Assembly (NCBI RefSeq): GCF_000369805.1
Contig: NZ_KB850224.1
Coordinates: forward strand, 3,864,001-3,928,000
Origin: Acinetobacter sp. NIPH 2100
Lineage (GTDB): Bacteria; Pseudomonadota; Gammaproteobacteria; Pseudomonadales; Moraxellaceae
Direction: 5' to 3'
Length of the DNA stretch: 64,000 nucleotides
Shown: positions 9,095 through 18,180 of the stretch, piece after piece
Layout of the letters: every line of letters starts with the position of its first letter
Position numbering within the stretch: the stretch's first letter is position 1
Position numbers and translations under genes: made by a program
Notes under the pieces: generated by a model
Databases searched by the model: none
The model's input: only the letters and a program-made list of their open reading frames with translations
What the model was told of the DNA's origin: nothing

Positions 9095-9988
9095 ATGACT
9101 CAGCTAGCACAGAATATTCAAGGTTCAATTGTCGCACTCGTCACCCCTATGTTTGAAGATGGTCGCGTAGATTGGAAGAGCCTTGAGAAGCTCGTTGAGT
9201 GGCACATCCAACAAGGTACACATAGTATTGTTGCTGTTGGCACAACGGGCGAAGCGTCTACATTAAGCATGGACGAGCACACACAGGTCATCAAAGAAGT
9301 GATTCGTGTAGCCAATAAACGCATCCCAATTATCGCGGGTACAGGTGCAAACTCAACTCACGAAGCAATCGAACTCACTAAAGCAGCCAAAGAACTCGGT
9401 GCTGATGCAGCGTTGCTCGTTACGCCATATTATAATAAACCAACACAAGAAGGCTTATATCAACACTACAAAGCTATCGCTGAAGCAGTTGATATTCCAC
9501 AAATTCTTTATAATGTTCCAGGTCGTACTGGTGTCGACATGCAAAATGAGACAGTCATTCGTCTTGCCGATCTTAAAAACATTGTTGGGATTAAAGATGC
9601 AACAGGTGATGTACCACGTGGTCAAGCCCTCATCGAAGGTTTAAACGACAAAATCGCGGTTTACTCGGGCGACGACGAAACTGCTTGGGAACTGATTTTA
9701 TTGGGTGCCAAAGGTAATATTTCGGTTACAGCCAATGTTGCGCCAAAACAAATGAGCGAAGTTTGTGAAGCTGCCTTGGCGGGCGATAAAGCAAAAGCGC
9801 AAAGTCTGAATCAACAAATTGCAAATCTACACAATATTTTGTTTTGCGAATCAAACCCAATTCCTGTGAAATGGGCGTTGCATGAGATGGGATACATTAG
9901 TACAGGTTTACGCCTGCCACTAACCGCTCTCGCAGAACAATATCGTGAACCGCTCCGCACAGATTTAAAAACTGCGGGCATTATTTAA
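9095..9988 (+). CDS. dapA: 4-hydroxy-tetrahydrodipicolinate synthase
   Basis: Condenses pyruvate with aspartate semialdehyde in the lysine/diaminopimelate pathway. Active-site features of this TIM-barrel aldolase are GTTGEASTL (49-57), TPYYNKP (110-116), Tyr139 in YNVPGRTG and the Schiff-base Lys167 in GIKDATGD. Length 297 is typical. It is the first gene of a dapA-bamC-purC run with 12 bp to the next gene, the same order as around E. coli dapA. The next enzyme of the pathway, dapB, lies elsewhere in this window at 34.4 kb. Confidence 0.97.
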   Translation: MTQLAQNIQGSIVALVTPMFEDGRVDWKSLEKLVEWHIQQGTHSIVAVGTTGEASTLSMDEHTQVIKEVIRVANKRIPIIAGTGANSTHEAIELTKAAKELGADAALLVTPYYNKPTQEGLYQHYKAIAEAVDIPQILYNVPGRTGVDMQNETVIRLADLKNIVGIKDATGDVPRGQALIEGLNDKIAVYSGDDETAWELILLGAKGNISVTANVAPKQMSEVCEAALAGDKAKAQSLNQQIANLHNILFCESNPIPVKWALHEMGYISTGLRLPLTALAEQYREPLRTDLKTAGII

Positions 9989-10000
9989 TACGAGCAATTT

Positions 10001-10606
10001 ATGATGCAATTACGTCTTGGTGTTGTCCTAGTCATTTCAGCTTTAAGTTTGGCTGGTTGTGGTCGTTTTGCCCTCAATAATCATTCTTTAGATTATAAAA
10101 AAGCGCAAGCGCTTGAACCACTCAAGTTCCCTGAGAATGCAACGGTAAGACCATTCACGCCTTTGTATCCAGCACCAACGGTTGATCCACTTGCGATTCA
10201 GCATGCGCCAACATTTGAGAGCAAGACTGGCAACCGTTACGCATTACCTCGCCCAGAGTCAATGCAAGCCGCAACCAATACTACTGAAGCGACAGCAACC
10301 AGCTTGGGTCGTCCACAACTGGTGATGGATGGCAATAAAAATCCGTTACTTAAAGTGGAAGGTCCAACAGCAAGTGCTTGGCAATATACCTTTGCAACGG
10401 TCAGCAGCCTCAACTACAAAGTCATCTCTCAAGCAGATCATGGCTATGAGGCAACCATTCAGGTCGACAATCAAAGCTATGTATTGAAGCTTTCTGCTGT
10501 TGGCTCAAGCAATACCATTGCCCTCTTCAAACTCGACACTACCTTTGCCGATCCTAAAGTTGCAACTGAAGTGTTAGCCCAGATTTACCAAAATTGGCCA
10601 GCCTAG
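10001..10606 (+). CDS. bamC: Lipoprotein, BamC (NlpB)-like
   Basis: Probable outer-membrane-anchored lipoprotein of the beta-barrel assembly (BAM) complex. The N-terminus is a lipoprotein signal with lipobox LAGC, lipidated Cys20. It is followed by an extended Pro-rich segment (about 45-85) like the unstructured BamC region that binds BamD, and one C-terminal alpha/beta domain. At 201 residues it is much shorter than E. coli BamC (about 344), apparently lacking one of the two helix-grip domains. The assignment leans on position between dapA and purC, where bamC sits in E. coli, and on the N-terminal layout; sequence identity is too low for me to be certain. Confidence 0.72.
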   Translation: MMQLRLGVVLVISALSLAGCGRFALNNHSLDYKKAQALEPLKFPENATVRPFTPLYPAPTVDPLAIQHAPTFESKTGNRYALPRPESMQAATNTTEATATSLGRPQLVMDGNKNPLLKVEGPTASAWQYTFATVSSLNYKVISQADHGYEATIQVDNQSYVLKLSAVGSSNTIALFKLDTTFADPKVATEVLAQIYQNWPA

Positions 10607-10641
10607 TCGTTTACTAGGCATATTTTTCAAAAGGTTCCTCC

Positions 10642-11361
10642 ATGTTAAAACAAACCTTGCTCTATACTGGTAAAGCAAAATCTGTATACGAGACAGATAA
10701 CGCTGATCACCTGATTTTGGTCTTTCGTGATGATGCCTCGGCATTTAATGGCGAAAAAATTGAGCAACTCGATCGTAAGGGCAAGGTCAACAACCGTTTT
10801 AACGCCTTCATCATGGAAAAACTGGCTGAAGCGGGTATCGAAACGCATTTTGAGAAGTTACTTTCTCCAACTGAAGTATTGGTTAAAAAACTTCAAATGA
10901 TCCCTGTTGAATGTGTCATTCGTAACTATGCTGCTGGTTCACTTTGCCGTCGTTTAGGCGTTGAAGAAGGCAAAGAGTTAACACCGCCAACATTTGAATT
11001 ATTCTTTAAAGATGATGCACTTGGCGATCCAATGGTGAACGAATCTCAAGCAATTGCTTTAGGTTGGGCAACAGCGGAACAACTTGAAAAAATGAAAGAA
11101 CTCACTTACCAAGTGAATGATGTGCTTAAAGCATTATTTGACGCAGGTAATATGATTCTGGTTGATTTCAAACTTGAATTCGGCGTATTCCATGACCGTA
11201 TCGTACTGGGTGATGAATTCTCTCCAGATGGTTGCCGTTTATGGGACAAAGACACTAAGAAAAAACTTGATAAAGACCGTTTCCGCCAAGGTTTAGGTGG
11301 TGTGGTTGAAGCTTATGAAGAAGTTGCTGCACGTTTAGGCATTAACTTAGACAATATCTAA
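10642..11361 (+). CDS. purC: Phosphoribosylaminoimidazole-succinocarboxamide synthase
   Basis: ATP-dependent ligase that joins CAIR and aspartate to give SAICAR in purine synthesis. The 239-residue protein begins with the family pattern LYTGKAKSVYETDN and contains the signature VECVIRNYAAGSLCRRLG and LVDFKLEFG with the ATP-site DEFSPDGCRLWD. AAGG lies about 9 bp ahead of the ATG. It ends the dapA-bamC run and is followed by a terminator. Confidence 0.97.
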   Translation: MLKQTLLYTGKAKSVYETDNADHLILVFRDDASAFNGEKIEQLDRKGKVNNRFNAFIMEKLAEAGIETHFEKLLSPTEVLVKKLQMIPVECVIRNYAAGSLCRRLGVEEGKELTPPTFELFFKDDALGDPMVNESQAIALGWATAEQLEKMKELTYQVNDVLKALFDAGNMILVDFKLEFGVFHDRIVLGDEFSPDGCRLWDKDTKKKLDKDRFRQGLGGVVEAYEEVAARLGINLDNI

Positions 11362-11392
11362 GTCTATCTAAGCATTTAACACGCTTAAAAAG

Positions 11393-11418
11393 ACCAGCTC
11401 AATCGGGCTGGTTTTTTA
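11393..11418 (+). terminator. Rho-independent terminator after purC
   Basis: ACCAGC pairs with GCTGGT over a short loop, followed by TTTTTT. It lies 32 bp past the purC stop codon. Confidence 0.85.
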
Positions 11419-11603
11419 TTGCCTATTCAAAAATGAGCAACTTCATTTTAAATATCAACACCATATAAATCATCAACTTAAAATTCATAGAAATAGCTTT
11501 GCGAGTTTTATTCTAATCTTATGTTTTTATATTGTTTTTGATTTTTTTTTGATCCTCCTACCATGTTCACAAATGTTTACAGAACTTGAGTCAGAAGATC
11601 AAA

Positions 11604-14012
11604 ATGAATACGCCTATTTTAAAAAATTTTCCTTTAAGTCTGGGTATTAGCCTGATTCTACTTGCCCTTTATAGCAATGCGCATGCAGCTGAAAACCATC
11701 CGAAAGAACCTGAACAAGTGAAAACCCTGGCCACAATTGTGGTGACAGGAACACGGACCAACAATCGTTCCCAAACAGAATCCTTACAGCCGATTGACGT
11801 AATTAGTGCCAAAGAACTCACTGAACGTACTGGCTCCAATGAACTCGGCACAGCATTATCAAGGATTATTCCTTCGATTAACTTTCCCCGTCCTACAGTC
11901 GTCGATGGCACTGAATTGGTACGACCAGCACAGCTAAAAGGACTTGCACCTGATCAGGTGCTGGTTTTGGTCAACGGAAAACGTCGCCACACAGGTGCCT
12001 TTATTAATCTGGGCGGTACCATTGGTCGGGGTTCTGCGCCTACTGACTTAAATACAATTCCCATTTCAGCAATTAGCCGTGTCGAAGTACTGCGTGAAGG
12101 TGCATCGGCACGTTATGGCTCCGATGCAATTGCAGGTGTGATTAATATTATTTTGAAATCCAATCCCAAGCAGAATGAGGCAGGCATCAAATACGGGATT
12201 TATGACAAAGGTGATGGTGAACAAAAACAGTCTTTTGTTTCAGGTGGCACCAAACTGAATAATTACGGTTATGCAATCTTTAGTGGTGAATGGCAAGATA
12301 GCCAAGCCACCAATCGTGCAGGGCCTGACTTGCGTGATCCAACCTCAACGACCTATGGGCAAAAAACTTTCCGTTTTGGCGACCCAGATTCCGATGAAGT
12401 CAAAGCAGCCTTTAACTTAGGTTATGACCTCAGTGATCATGCTGAACTATATTCTTTTGCAACCTATAGCCATCGCAATGCAGAAACTGCTGGATTCTAC
12501 CGTTTAAGCAATGCCTCTAATAATGTGCCAGCCCTGTTTCCCAATGGCTATCTACCGATCATACAAGGACAACTCGATGATTTTGGTATGGTTGCCGGTT
12601 TAAAAGGTGATTGGTCAGAGTGGCATTACGACGCCTCGGTGAACTATGGCTTGAATCGTTATGATATCGATACCAAGACCATCAACGTCGATCTCTATAA
12701 AGATACAGCCGCAACCCCTTTCGGCTTTCAAAATGGCACACTGAAGAATGCTCAAACTGTGGTGAATTTCGATGTTTCTCGAGAGTTCAATCTTGCAGCA
12801 CTAGCCAGCCCACTGAATGTTGCGTTTGGGACACAATATCTAAATCAGAAATATCAAATTCAAGCAGGTGATCCCGCGTCCTATTATAAAAGTGGTTCTT
12901 CAGGGCTCGCAGGTTATCGATCAGCCGATGCAGGTGAATGGTCAAGAGATAGTTATGCCGCCTATCTTGATTTAGAAGCCAATTTAACCGAAAAACTCTC
13001 AGCATCTACCGCGTATCGTCATGAATATTACAATGATTTTGGCCGTACCAATAATGCATCACTATCGTTGCGTTATGCGATTCATCCCGCAATTGCGGTA
13101 CGTGGTAGTGCCTCTACAGGTTTCCGCGCGCCGAGTCTTGCCCAGCAATACTTTGCCCAAACCTCTTCACAACTGATCAATGGTCAATTTGCTGAAGCAG
13201 GCACCTTCCCAACGACGTCTCAAGTTGCTCAACTATTGGGTGCCGAAGAGCTTAGACCAGAGAAATCCAAAAACTACAGTGTTGGTTTTGTTTTTACCCC
13301 AACCGATCAACTGTATGTGACTTTGGATGCTTATCAAATCGACATTGATAATCGAATTAGTCTGTCTTCCAATATCAGTGCCAGCAGTGCTGCCGTTCGG
13401 CAATACCTGAATTCAAAAGGCATTACTGACACCAACTTCAGCACCATTCGTTATTTCAACAATGCCAGCGATACCCGCACGCGTGGCGTTGACTTAGTTG
13501 CCACCTATAAATGGAATGTATTGCCTTATGGGGAACTGAATACCTCACTGGCCTATAACTACAATAAAAATAAAGTGACCCATGTGGATGGAAACCCAGC
13601 TATCTTAGATGCGTTGGGTATTAACCTCACTCGGCTTGATCGTCGCGAGCAATACGGTTTATTGGCCGGTAGTACACCTGAACATAAATTGAGCTTGGCC
13701 AATGATTATAAGCTCGGAAATTTTAGCGTGAATACCAATGTCACGCGCTATGGCAGCTTTAAAACATTTAGCAATGCAGGCGAAGCCAAAGACCAGAAAT
13801 TCTCGGCAAAATGGTTACTGGATCTAGCACTTTCTTACCAATATCAGAACTGGAACTTTACCGTCGGTGGCGACAATATTACCGATGTTTATCCTGATAA
13901 AGATGTCTATGATATTAACCAGCCGACTGGCGGTAGTTTGCCTTATAGCCAGTTCTCGCCTTTTGGGTTTAATGGCGCGTTCTATTACGGCAAAATCAAT
14001 TATCGTTGGTAA
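11604..14012 (+). CDS. TonB-dependent outer-membrane receptor
   Basis: Outer-membrane active-uptake receptor of 802 residues; substrate unknown. A signal peptide (ending near AHA, about residue 28) is followed by a TonB-box-like LATIVVTGTR, a plug domain (PIDVISAKEL to the VEVLREGASARYGSDAIAGVINI signature) and a 22-strand-type barrel ending in an aromatic C-terminus, GKINYRW. The ATG at 11604 is preferred because it opens the signal peptide; a TTG at 11586 lies just upstream. No clear Fur-box is visible in the 240 bp upstream, so iron control is not supported. It converges on a lipoprotein amidohydrolase, sharing a bidirectional terminator with it. Confidence 0.92.
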   Translation: MNTPILKNFPLSLGISLILLALYSNAHAAENHPKEPEQVKTLATIVVTGTRTNNRSQTESLQPIDVISAKELTERTGSNELGTALSRIIPSINFPRPTVVDGTELVRPAQLKGLAPDQVLVLVNGKRRHTGAFINLGGTIGRGSAPTDLNTIPISAISRVEVLREGASARYGSDAIAGVINIILKSNPKQNEAGIKYGIYDKGDGEQKQSFVSGGTKLNNYGYAIFSGEWQDSQATNRAGPDLRDPTSTTYGQKTFRFGDPDSDEVKAAFNLGYDLSDHAELYSFATYSHRNAETAGFYRLSNASNNVPALFPNGYLPIIQGQLDDFGMVAGLKGDWSEWHYDASVNYGLNRYDIDTKTINVDLYKDTAATPFGFQNGTLKNAQTVVNFDVSREFNLAALASPLNVAFGTQYLNQKYQIQAGDPASYYKSGSSGLAGYRSADAGEWSRDSYAAYLDLEANLTEKLSASTAYRHEYYNDFGRTNNASLSLRYAIHPAIAVRGSASTGFRAPSLAQQYFAQTSSQLINGQFAEAGTFPTTSQVAQLLGAEELRPEKSKNYSVGFVFTPTDQLYVTLDAYQIDIDNRISLSSNISASSAAVRQYLNSKGITDTNFSTIRYFNNASDTRTRGVDLVATYKWNVLPYGELNTSLAYNYNKNKVTHVDGNPAILDALGINLTRLDRREQYGLLAGSTPEHKLSLANDYKLGNFSVNTNVTRYGSFKTFSNAGEAKDQKFSAKWLLDLALSYQYQNWNFTVGGDNITDVYPDKDVYDINQPTGGSLPYSQFSPFGFNGAFYYGKINYRW

Positions 14013-14015
14013 TAA

Positions 14016-14049
14016 TTAAAAAAACCGAGCGATCTAGCTCGGTTTTTTA
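14016..14049. terminator. Bidirectional terminator between TonB receptor and amidohydrolase
   Basis: AAAAAACCGAGC pairs with GCTCGGTTTTTT around GATCTA. A and T runs flank both sides, so it can stop transcription from either convergent gene. Confidence 0.88.
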
Positions 14050-14054
14050 TGTCT

Positions 14055-15794
14055 TTAATTGTTCGAATCTTGATAAATCAGTTTGCCTTCCTTATAGGTT
14101 GCCAGTACCTTAATATTTTTAATTTGTCGACTTGGTATCGTCAGTGGATTCTGATCCAAAATCACCAAGTCAGCAAGCTTACCCTGCGTTAAAGTGCCCT
14201 TGGTCTGATCCTCAAAATATTGATAAGCGGCCCAATCTGTCATCGACTTTAATGCCTGATAAGGACTTACTCGCTCCTCTGCGCCTAAGACATAATTGCT
14301 ACGCGTTACTCGATTTACCGTCGCATCCAGCATCATCATACTGCTTGGTGGTACAACGGGCGCATCATGATGCTCAGTAAAGATCAGATTCTTTTTTAAA
14401 GCCGTCGCTGTTGGTGAAATATGTGCAGCTCTGCTTTCACCTAAGGTTTGCTGGCGATGCCAGTCCCCCCAATAAAAAGTATGTAAGGAGAAAAATGACG
14501 GAATAATATCAAGTGCTTTGAGCTGATCCAACTGATCATTACGAATAGTTTGCGAGTGTATCAACACACTGCGTCGATCTGCTTGGCCTTGTTTTGCTGT
14601 GGCATCTTTCACAGCCCCAATAAATTGATCAATCGCCGCATCACCATTGGCATGCGCAAGTACCTGCCAGCCTTGCTTAAACGCTACATTAATATAGTCC
14701 TTGACCTGCTGATCATTGCTCATCGCAGGATAGCCCTTGTAGGTCTTATCTTTGCCTTCAGGTGGAACTAAATAAGGCTGAGTGAGCCAAGCCGTCTTAC
14801 CTTGAGGTGAACCATCCAAACTAATTTTGACGCCACCAATACGGAAATGATGATCATACTGGCGACTACTGCCCTGTTTCAGCATATAGTCTTGGCTGGT
14901 GGTGATATCGGGATAAGAAACAACATCGATTGGCAATCGACTCTGCTTGGCTAAAGCATGCCACATTTCAGTGGTGCCTTGATCAGCACGTCCTTCTTGT
15001 ACCGTGGTAAACCCATTTTTCACATAGGCATCAATACCTTTTTCTGCAATCTGAAACATCACCGCAGGTGGTACATCTTTAAAGATTGAGCCAATCGCTG
15101 TAAATAAAGCGGACTCTTCCAACACACCATTGGGCACATTAGAATTGGCTTCACGGCGAATCACGCCACCCTCTGGATTTGGCGTATTTTGATTGATATT
15201 GAGCAGCTCAAGTGCTTTATGATTGACCGAAGCCAAATGCCCAGATTGATGCAAAATCATCACGGGCTGGTCTTTAGATACACGATCAAGATCCGTTGCC
15301 GTCGGATGACGTTGCTGTTTTAATTGTGCATCATCATAGCCATTGCCCAAGATCCAACCGCCCATGGTTTTAATCACAGTTGGATTTTGCGTTTTCCATG
15401 TGCTTAATACTTTCACAAGCGAATCTATGTCAGACACTTGACCATCAGGCATCGGGTAAAGATTAGCCACCATTTGATGAAAACCAACCATATTCACATG
15501 GCTATGTGCATCAATAAAGCTCGGCAATAAAGTTTTATTTTTTAAATCAATAGATTGAACATTTTTATCCGCCAAGCGTTCAGCCTGCTGCTTAGAGCCG
15601 ACAAAACGAATTTTGCCATCTTTCACTAAAAGTGCTTCTGCGTATTCAGGTGCATTGCCCGACATGGTTAAAATCGAGCCGCCATAAAACAGCTGTTCAG
15701 TGGGTGCGATTGGCATTGATGTCGTCGCGCAGCCTGCGATCGCCACTGATATAGAAGTGAATAACGTCAATCGATTCAGATAAGTGCGGTTCAT
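14055..15794 (-). CDS. Lipoprotein amidohydrolase (YtcJ-like, amidohydrolase family 3)
   Basis: Metal-dependent hydrolase, probably acting on an amide or cyclic amide, anchored outside the cytoplasm. The N-terminus is a lipoprotein signal with lipobox IAGC (Cys22). The metal-binding HxH occurs at His97 and His99 in FIDAHSHV; further family markers are the HQSGHLASVNHKAL stretch, the HANGDAAIDQF segment and the C-terminal GTLTQGKLADLVILD. Length is 579 residues. Most relatives are cytoplasmic, so the lipid anchor is notable. It is convergent with the TonB-dependent receptor, and a role in processing that receptor's ligand is possible but unproven. Confidence 0.88.
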   Translation of the reverse strand: MNRTYLNRLTLFTSISVAIAGCATTSMPIAPTEQLFYGGSILTMSGNAPEYAEALLVKDGKIRFVGSKQQAERLADKNVQSIDLKNKTLLPSFIDAHSHVNMVGFHQMVANLYPMPDGQVSDIDSLVKVLSTWKTQNPTVIKTMGGWILGNGYDDAQLKQQRHPTATDLDRVSKDQPVMILHQSGHLASVNHKALELLNINQNTPNPEGGVIRREANSNVPNGVLEESALFTAIGSIFKDVPPAVMFQIAEKGIDAYVKNGFTTVQEGRADQGTTEMWHALAKQSRLPIDVVSYPDITTSQDYMLKQGSSRQYDHHFRIGGVKISLDGSPQGKTAWLTQPYLVPPEGKDKTYKGYPAMSNDQQVKDYINVAFKQGWQVLAHANGDAAIDQFIGAVKDATAKQGQADRRSVLIHSQTIRNDQLDQLKALDIIPSFFSLHTFYWGDWHRQQTLGESRAAHISPTATALKKNLIFTEHHDAPVVPPSSMMMLDATVNRVTRSNYVLGAEERVSPYQALKSMTDWAAYQYFEDQTKGTLTQGKLADLVILDQNPLTIPSRQIKNIKVLATYKEGKLIYQDSNN

Positions 15795-15940
15795 ATATTG
15801 AAATCCATATTTTTATTATGTCTTTTTTGATTAAAACGGATTCCGCAGGTGATAGAAAGCATTTATGAATTATTTTTGTAATGATTGGTCAATTTTTTCC
15901 TATGCTGTAACCTCTGACATGCACAGATCTGGCAGATCAG

Positions 15941-17059
15941 TTAAAACATTTTTGCCAGTTTATTCGATGCTTTAATCGCAATATCATCAACATAACGACT
16001 ATAAGGTTGTGCCAATGCAACACTCAGCAGCACAGTCAATATACTCGCCAACAGAGCTGCATTGAGATAAGACAGCTGTAATTGCACGTGGAATAGATTA
16101 AACAATGGAATACCCAAAGCATAAATCACAGCAAGATGGATCAGATAAATCGAGAATGAAATCTTGCCGAGAAACACTAGAAAACGCTGATCAAAGAATT
16201 GCGCTAACCACTTGCCTTTCAGCACAGCATACACAATGCAAAAACCGCCAAGGAAATTGAGGTAATCATAAGTTTGTTCACCCAAAAACTGGGTAAAAAC
16301 CTGATAACTGGCGCTGCTGTTATGTGCACCACAAAAATATAGCCCGATTAGAAACAACAGGATTGAAATCGTCGTACTTAATTCTACCGCATAAAGAAAT
16401 AGCCCCATCCCCAGAATAAAACTGAGCAGGCCCAACAAGACCGTTTGCGAGATCGTATAAGCCGTGATCACGCTGAACAGCAAAAAGATGCCACAAAGAA
16501 TCGGCAATTTGCCATAAAAATAACAGGCCAGATAAATCACCAACGACCCAAGCAACTCAATTTGCATGGTCCACAGCACCCAGTTATAGCTGGAGTCTCC
16601 AAATAAGAATGCACCAATACTGCCTTCATACAATGCGGTACGCAGTTGTGGATGTGGGTTGGCCAATGCAGTCCCCCATTCTGAAACATGGGAGACATCA
16701 ACGGGTACAAAACAAACCAGATAGGCAATCACACAGGAGATAAAAGCAGGAATAGCCAAACGCGGATAGCGCTTAATCAAGGAGGTTTTCAGTTGGGCCG
16801 CCGTATTTTGCTTTTTAAAACTGGATAAGGTCAGTACAAATCCACTTAAAACAAAGAATACAAAAACAGCACCTGTACCTGAATAGAAAAAAGCCAAAGG
16901 TGAATGATGTAACTGTGCAAAGAAATCATATTGCGGCACCGCACTGACATCAAAATTATGCAGTTGCGGAAAGAAAGTCAGTGATAGATGTGACAACACA
17001 ACGGCGAGACATGCCAAACCTCGGATACTTTCCGCAGCATTAATTTTGTTTGTGGTCAT
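15941..17059 (-). CDS. Acyltransferase 3 family membrane protein
   Basis: Integral membrane O-acyltransferase, typically acylating surface sugars. The 372-residue protein has about ten hydrophobic helices, the N-terminal INAAESIRGLACLAVVLSHL with the catalytic-type His, and a Phe-rich FVFFVLSGFVLTLS segment with RYPRLAIPAFI following, all typical of the OafA/NodX family. There is no extra SGNH domain. It stands alone between the amidohydrolase and a YddG-type exporter, with no polysaccharide genes nearby, so the substrate is unknown. Confidence 0.88.
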   Translation of the reverse strand: MTTNKINAAESIRGLACLAVVLSHLSLTFFPQLHNFDVSAVPQYDFFAQLHHSPLAFFYSGTGAVFVFFVLSGFVLTLSSFKKQNTAAQLKTSLIKRYPRLAIPAFISCVIAYLVCFVPVDVSHVSEWGTALANPHPQLRTALYEGSIGAFLFGDSSYNWVLWTMQIELLGSLVIYLACYFYGKLPILCGIFLLFSVITAYTISQTVLLGLLSFILGMGLFLYAVELSTTISILLFLIGLYFCGAHNSSASYQVFTQFLGEQTYDYLNFLGGFCIVYAVLKGKWLAQFFDQRFLVFLGKISFSIYLIHLAVIYALGIPLFNLFHVQLQLSYLNAALLASILTVLLSVALAQPYSRYVDDIAIKASNKLAKMF

Positions 17060-17192
17060 GGTGGAGCTTGATCATCCTTGATAGGCGGGATGATGCGACC
17101 TTTTATCTACAGTGTCTAGTGGTCACTTACAAAAATACAGTGACTACTGAGGTGTATCTCCACTTCACACTCAGCTCAAACCCGACTTCGAT

Positions 17193-18077
17193 TTAGTGCT
17201 TTGCTCGTGTCGACATCCAGCACAGAATTGAGCCCAAACACACCATAAATGCGCCATACCAAAAGGAAATTGTCAGTGGCGTGCTAAGTAAAATGGCTGA
17301 GAAAAAAGCAGATAAAACTGGAATAAAATAAGATGCGCCTGCCAATAGAGTCACATTGCCATGCAGAATTCCAACATTCCATGCTGCATAACCAAAGCCC
17401 ATCGCTGCTGCCGCACAAAACAATGAAATTGAAGATGGCCAATCGAAATGAAACGCTGCCCCACCCATCAAGAAATACTTGATCCAAAGTACCACCGACA
17501 CCAGAATAAAGAACAAAGTGATGCCATTCACGCCCTTGGCGATTCTAGCAGTGAGCGTGCAATAAGCCGCCCATAACAAGGTTCCAATAAATGCCAGCCC
17601 ATAACTGAGTGGATTGTGCTGTATGTTTTGCATCATTCCAGCGAGGTCAAAGCCCTGCTCACCACCAAGTACCCAGCAGATCCCCAATAACGACAATACA
17701 AAACCAGGAATAATGAGAAAATTGGCCTTTTGCTGATTAAACACAATTGCGGCCACCATGGTAAAAGTTGGCCATAAATAATTGACCATGCCCACTTCAA
17801 TCGCCTGTCGATTATTACTGCTATAGCCAATCGACAGAGACAGGCAAACCTCATAGGCAACAAATAAAATGCTGCCCCAAATTAAATAAGCTTTGGGAAA
17901 ACTTTTGAGACTGGTCCAACCGACCGAGAAAAACAGGAAAATTGAGGCCAGTGTATAAATCAGTGCTGCACCGCCCACTGCGCCAAAATGACTGCTGACC
18001 TCCTTGATCAAAGCAACAATCAAACTCCATAACAAGATCGCAATCAATCCAACCAGTGTCGCTTTTTTTGTGTTCAT
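17193..18077 (-). CDS. yddG: EamA/DMT family exporter, YddG-like
   Basis: Inner-membrane transporter of the drug/metabolite superfamily with ten hydrophobic segments in two EamA-type halves, 294 residues from the ATG at 18077. The LWSLIVALIKEVSSHFG opening and the NYLWPTFTMVAA stretch resemble YddG, an exporter of aromatic amino acids. The start at 18110 would add a short non-hydrophobic leader and is less likely. The substrate is inferred from resemblance only. Confidence 0.8.
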   Translation of the reverse strand: MNTKKATLVGLIAILLWSLIVALIKEVSSHFGAVGGAALIYTLASIFLFFSVGWTSLKSFPKAYLIWGSILFVAYEVCLSLSIGYSSNNRQAIEVGMVNYLWPTFTMVAAIVFNQQKANFLIIPGFVLSLLGICWVLGGEQGFDLAGMMQNIQHNPLSYGLAFIGTLLWAAYCTLTARIAKGVNGITLFFILVSVVLWIKYFLMGGAAFHFDWPSSISLFCAAAAMGFGYAAWNVGILHGNVTLLAGASYFIPVLSAFFSAILLSTPLTISFWYGAFMVCLGSILCWMSTRAKH

Positions 18078-18180
18078 TTTTATACAAATAGAAAGTTTAG
18101 ACCAAAGCAAAATCCCCTCGTTTTAAAACAGAACTTCGCTTTGGAAAATTTAAAATGAGGGAATATCCGAGATTATTCGC

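Noticed and set aside
11420..11603. Possible Fur-box upstream of the TonB-dependent receptor
   Set aside because: AT-rich sequence is present but nothing approaching the GATAATGATAATCATTATC consensus can be found.
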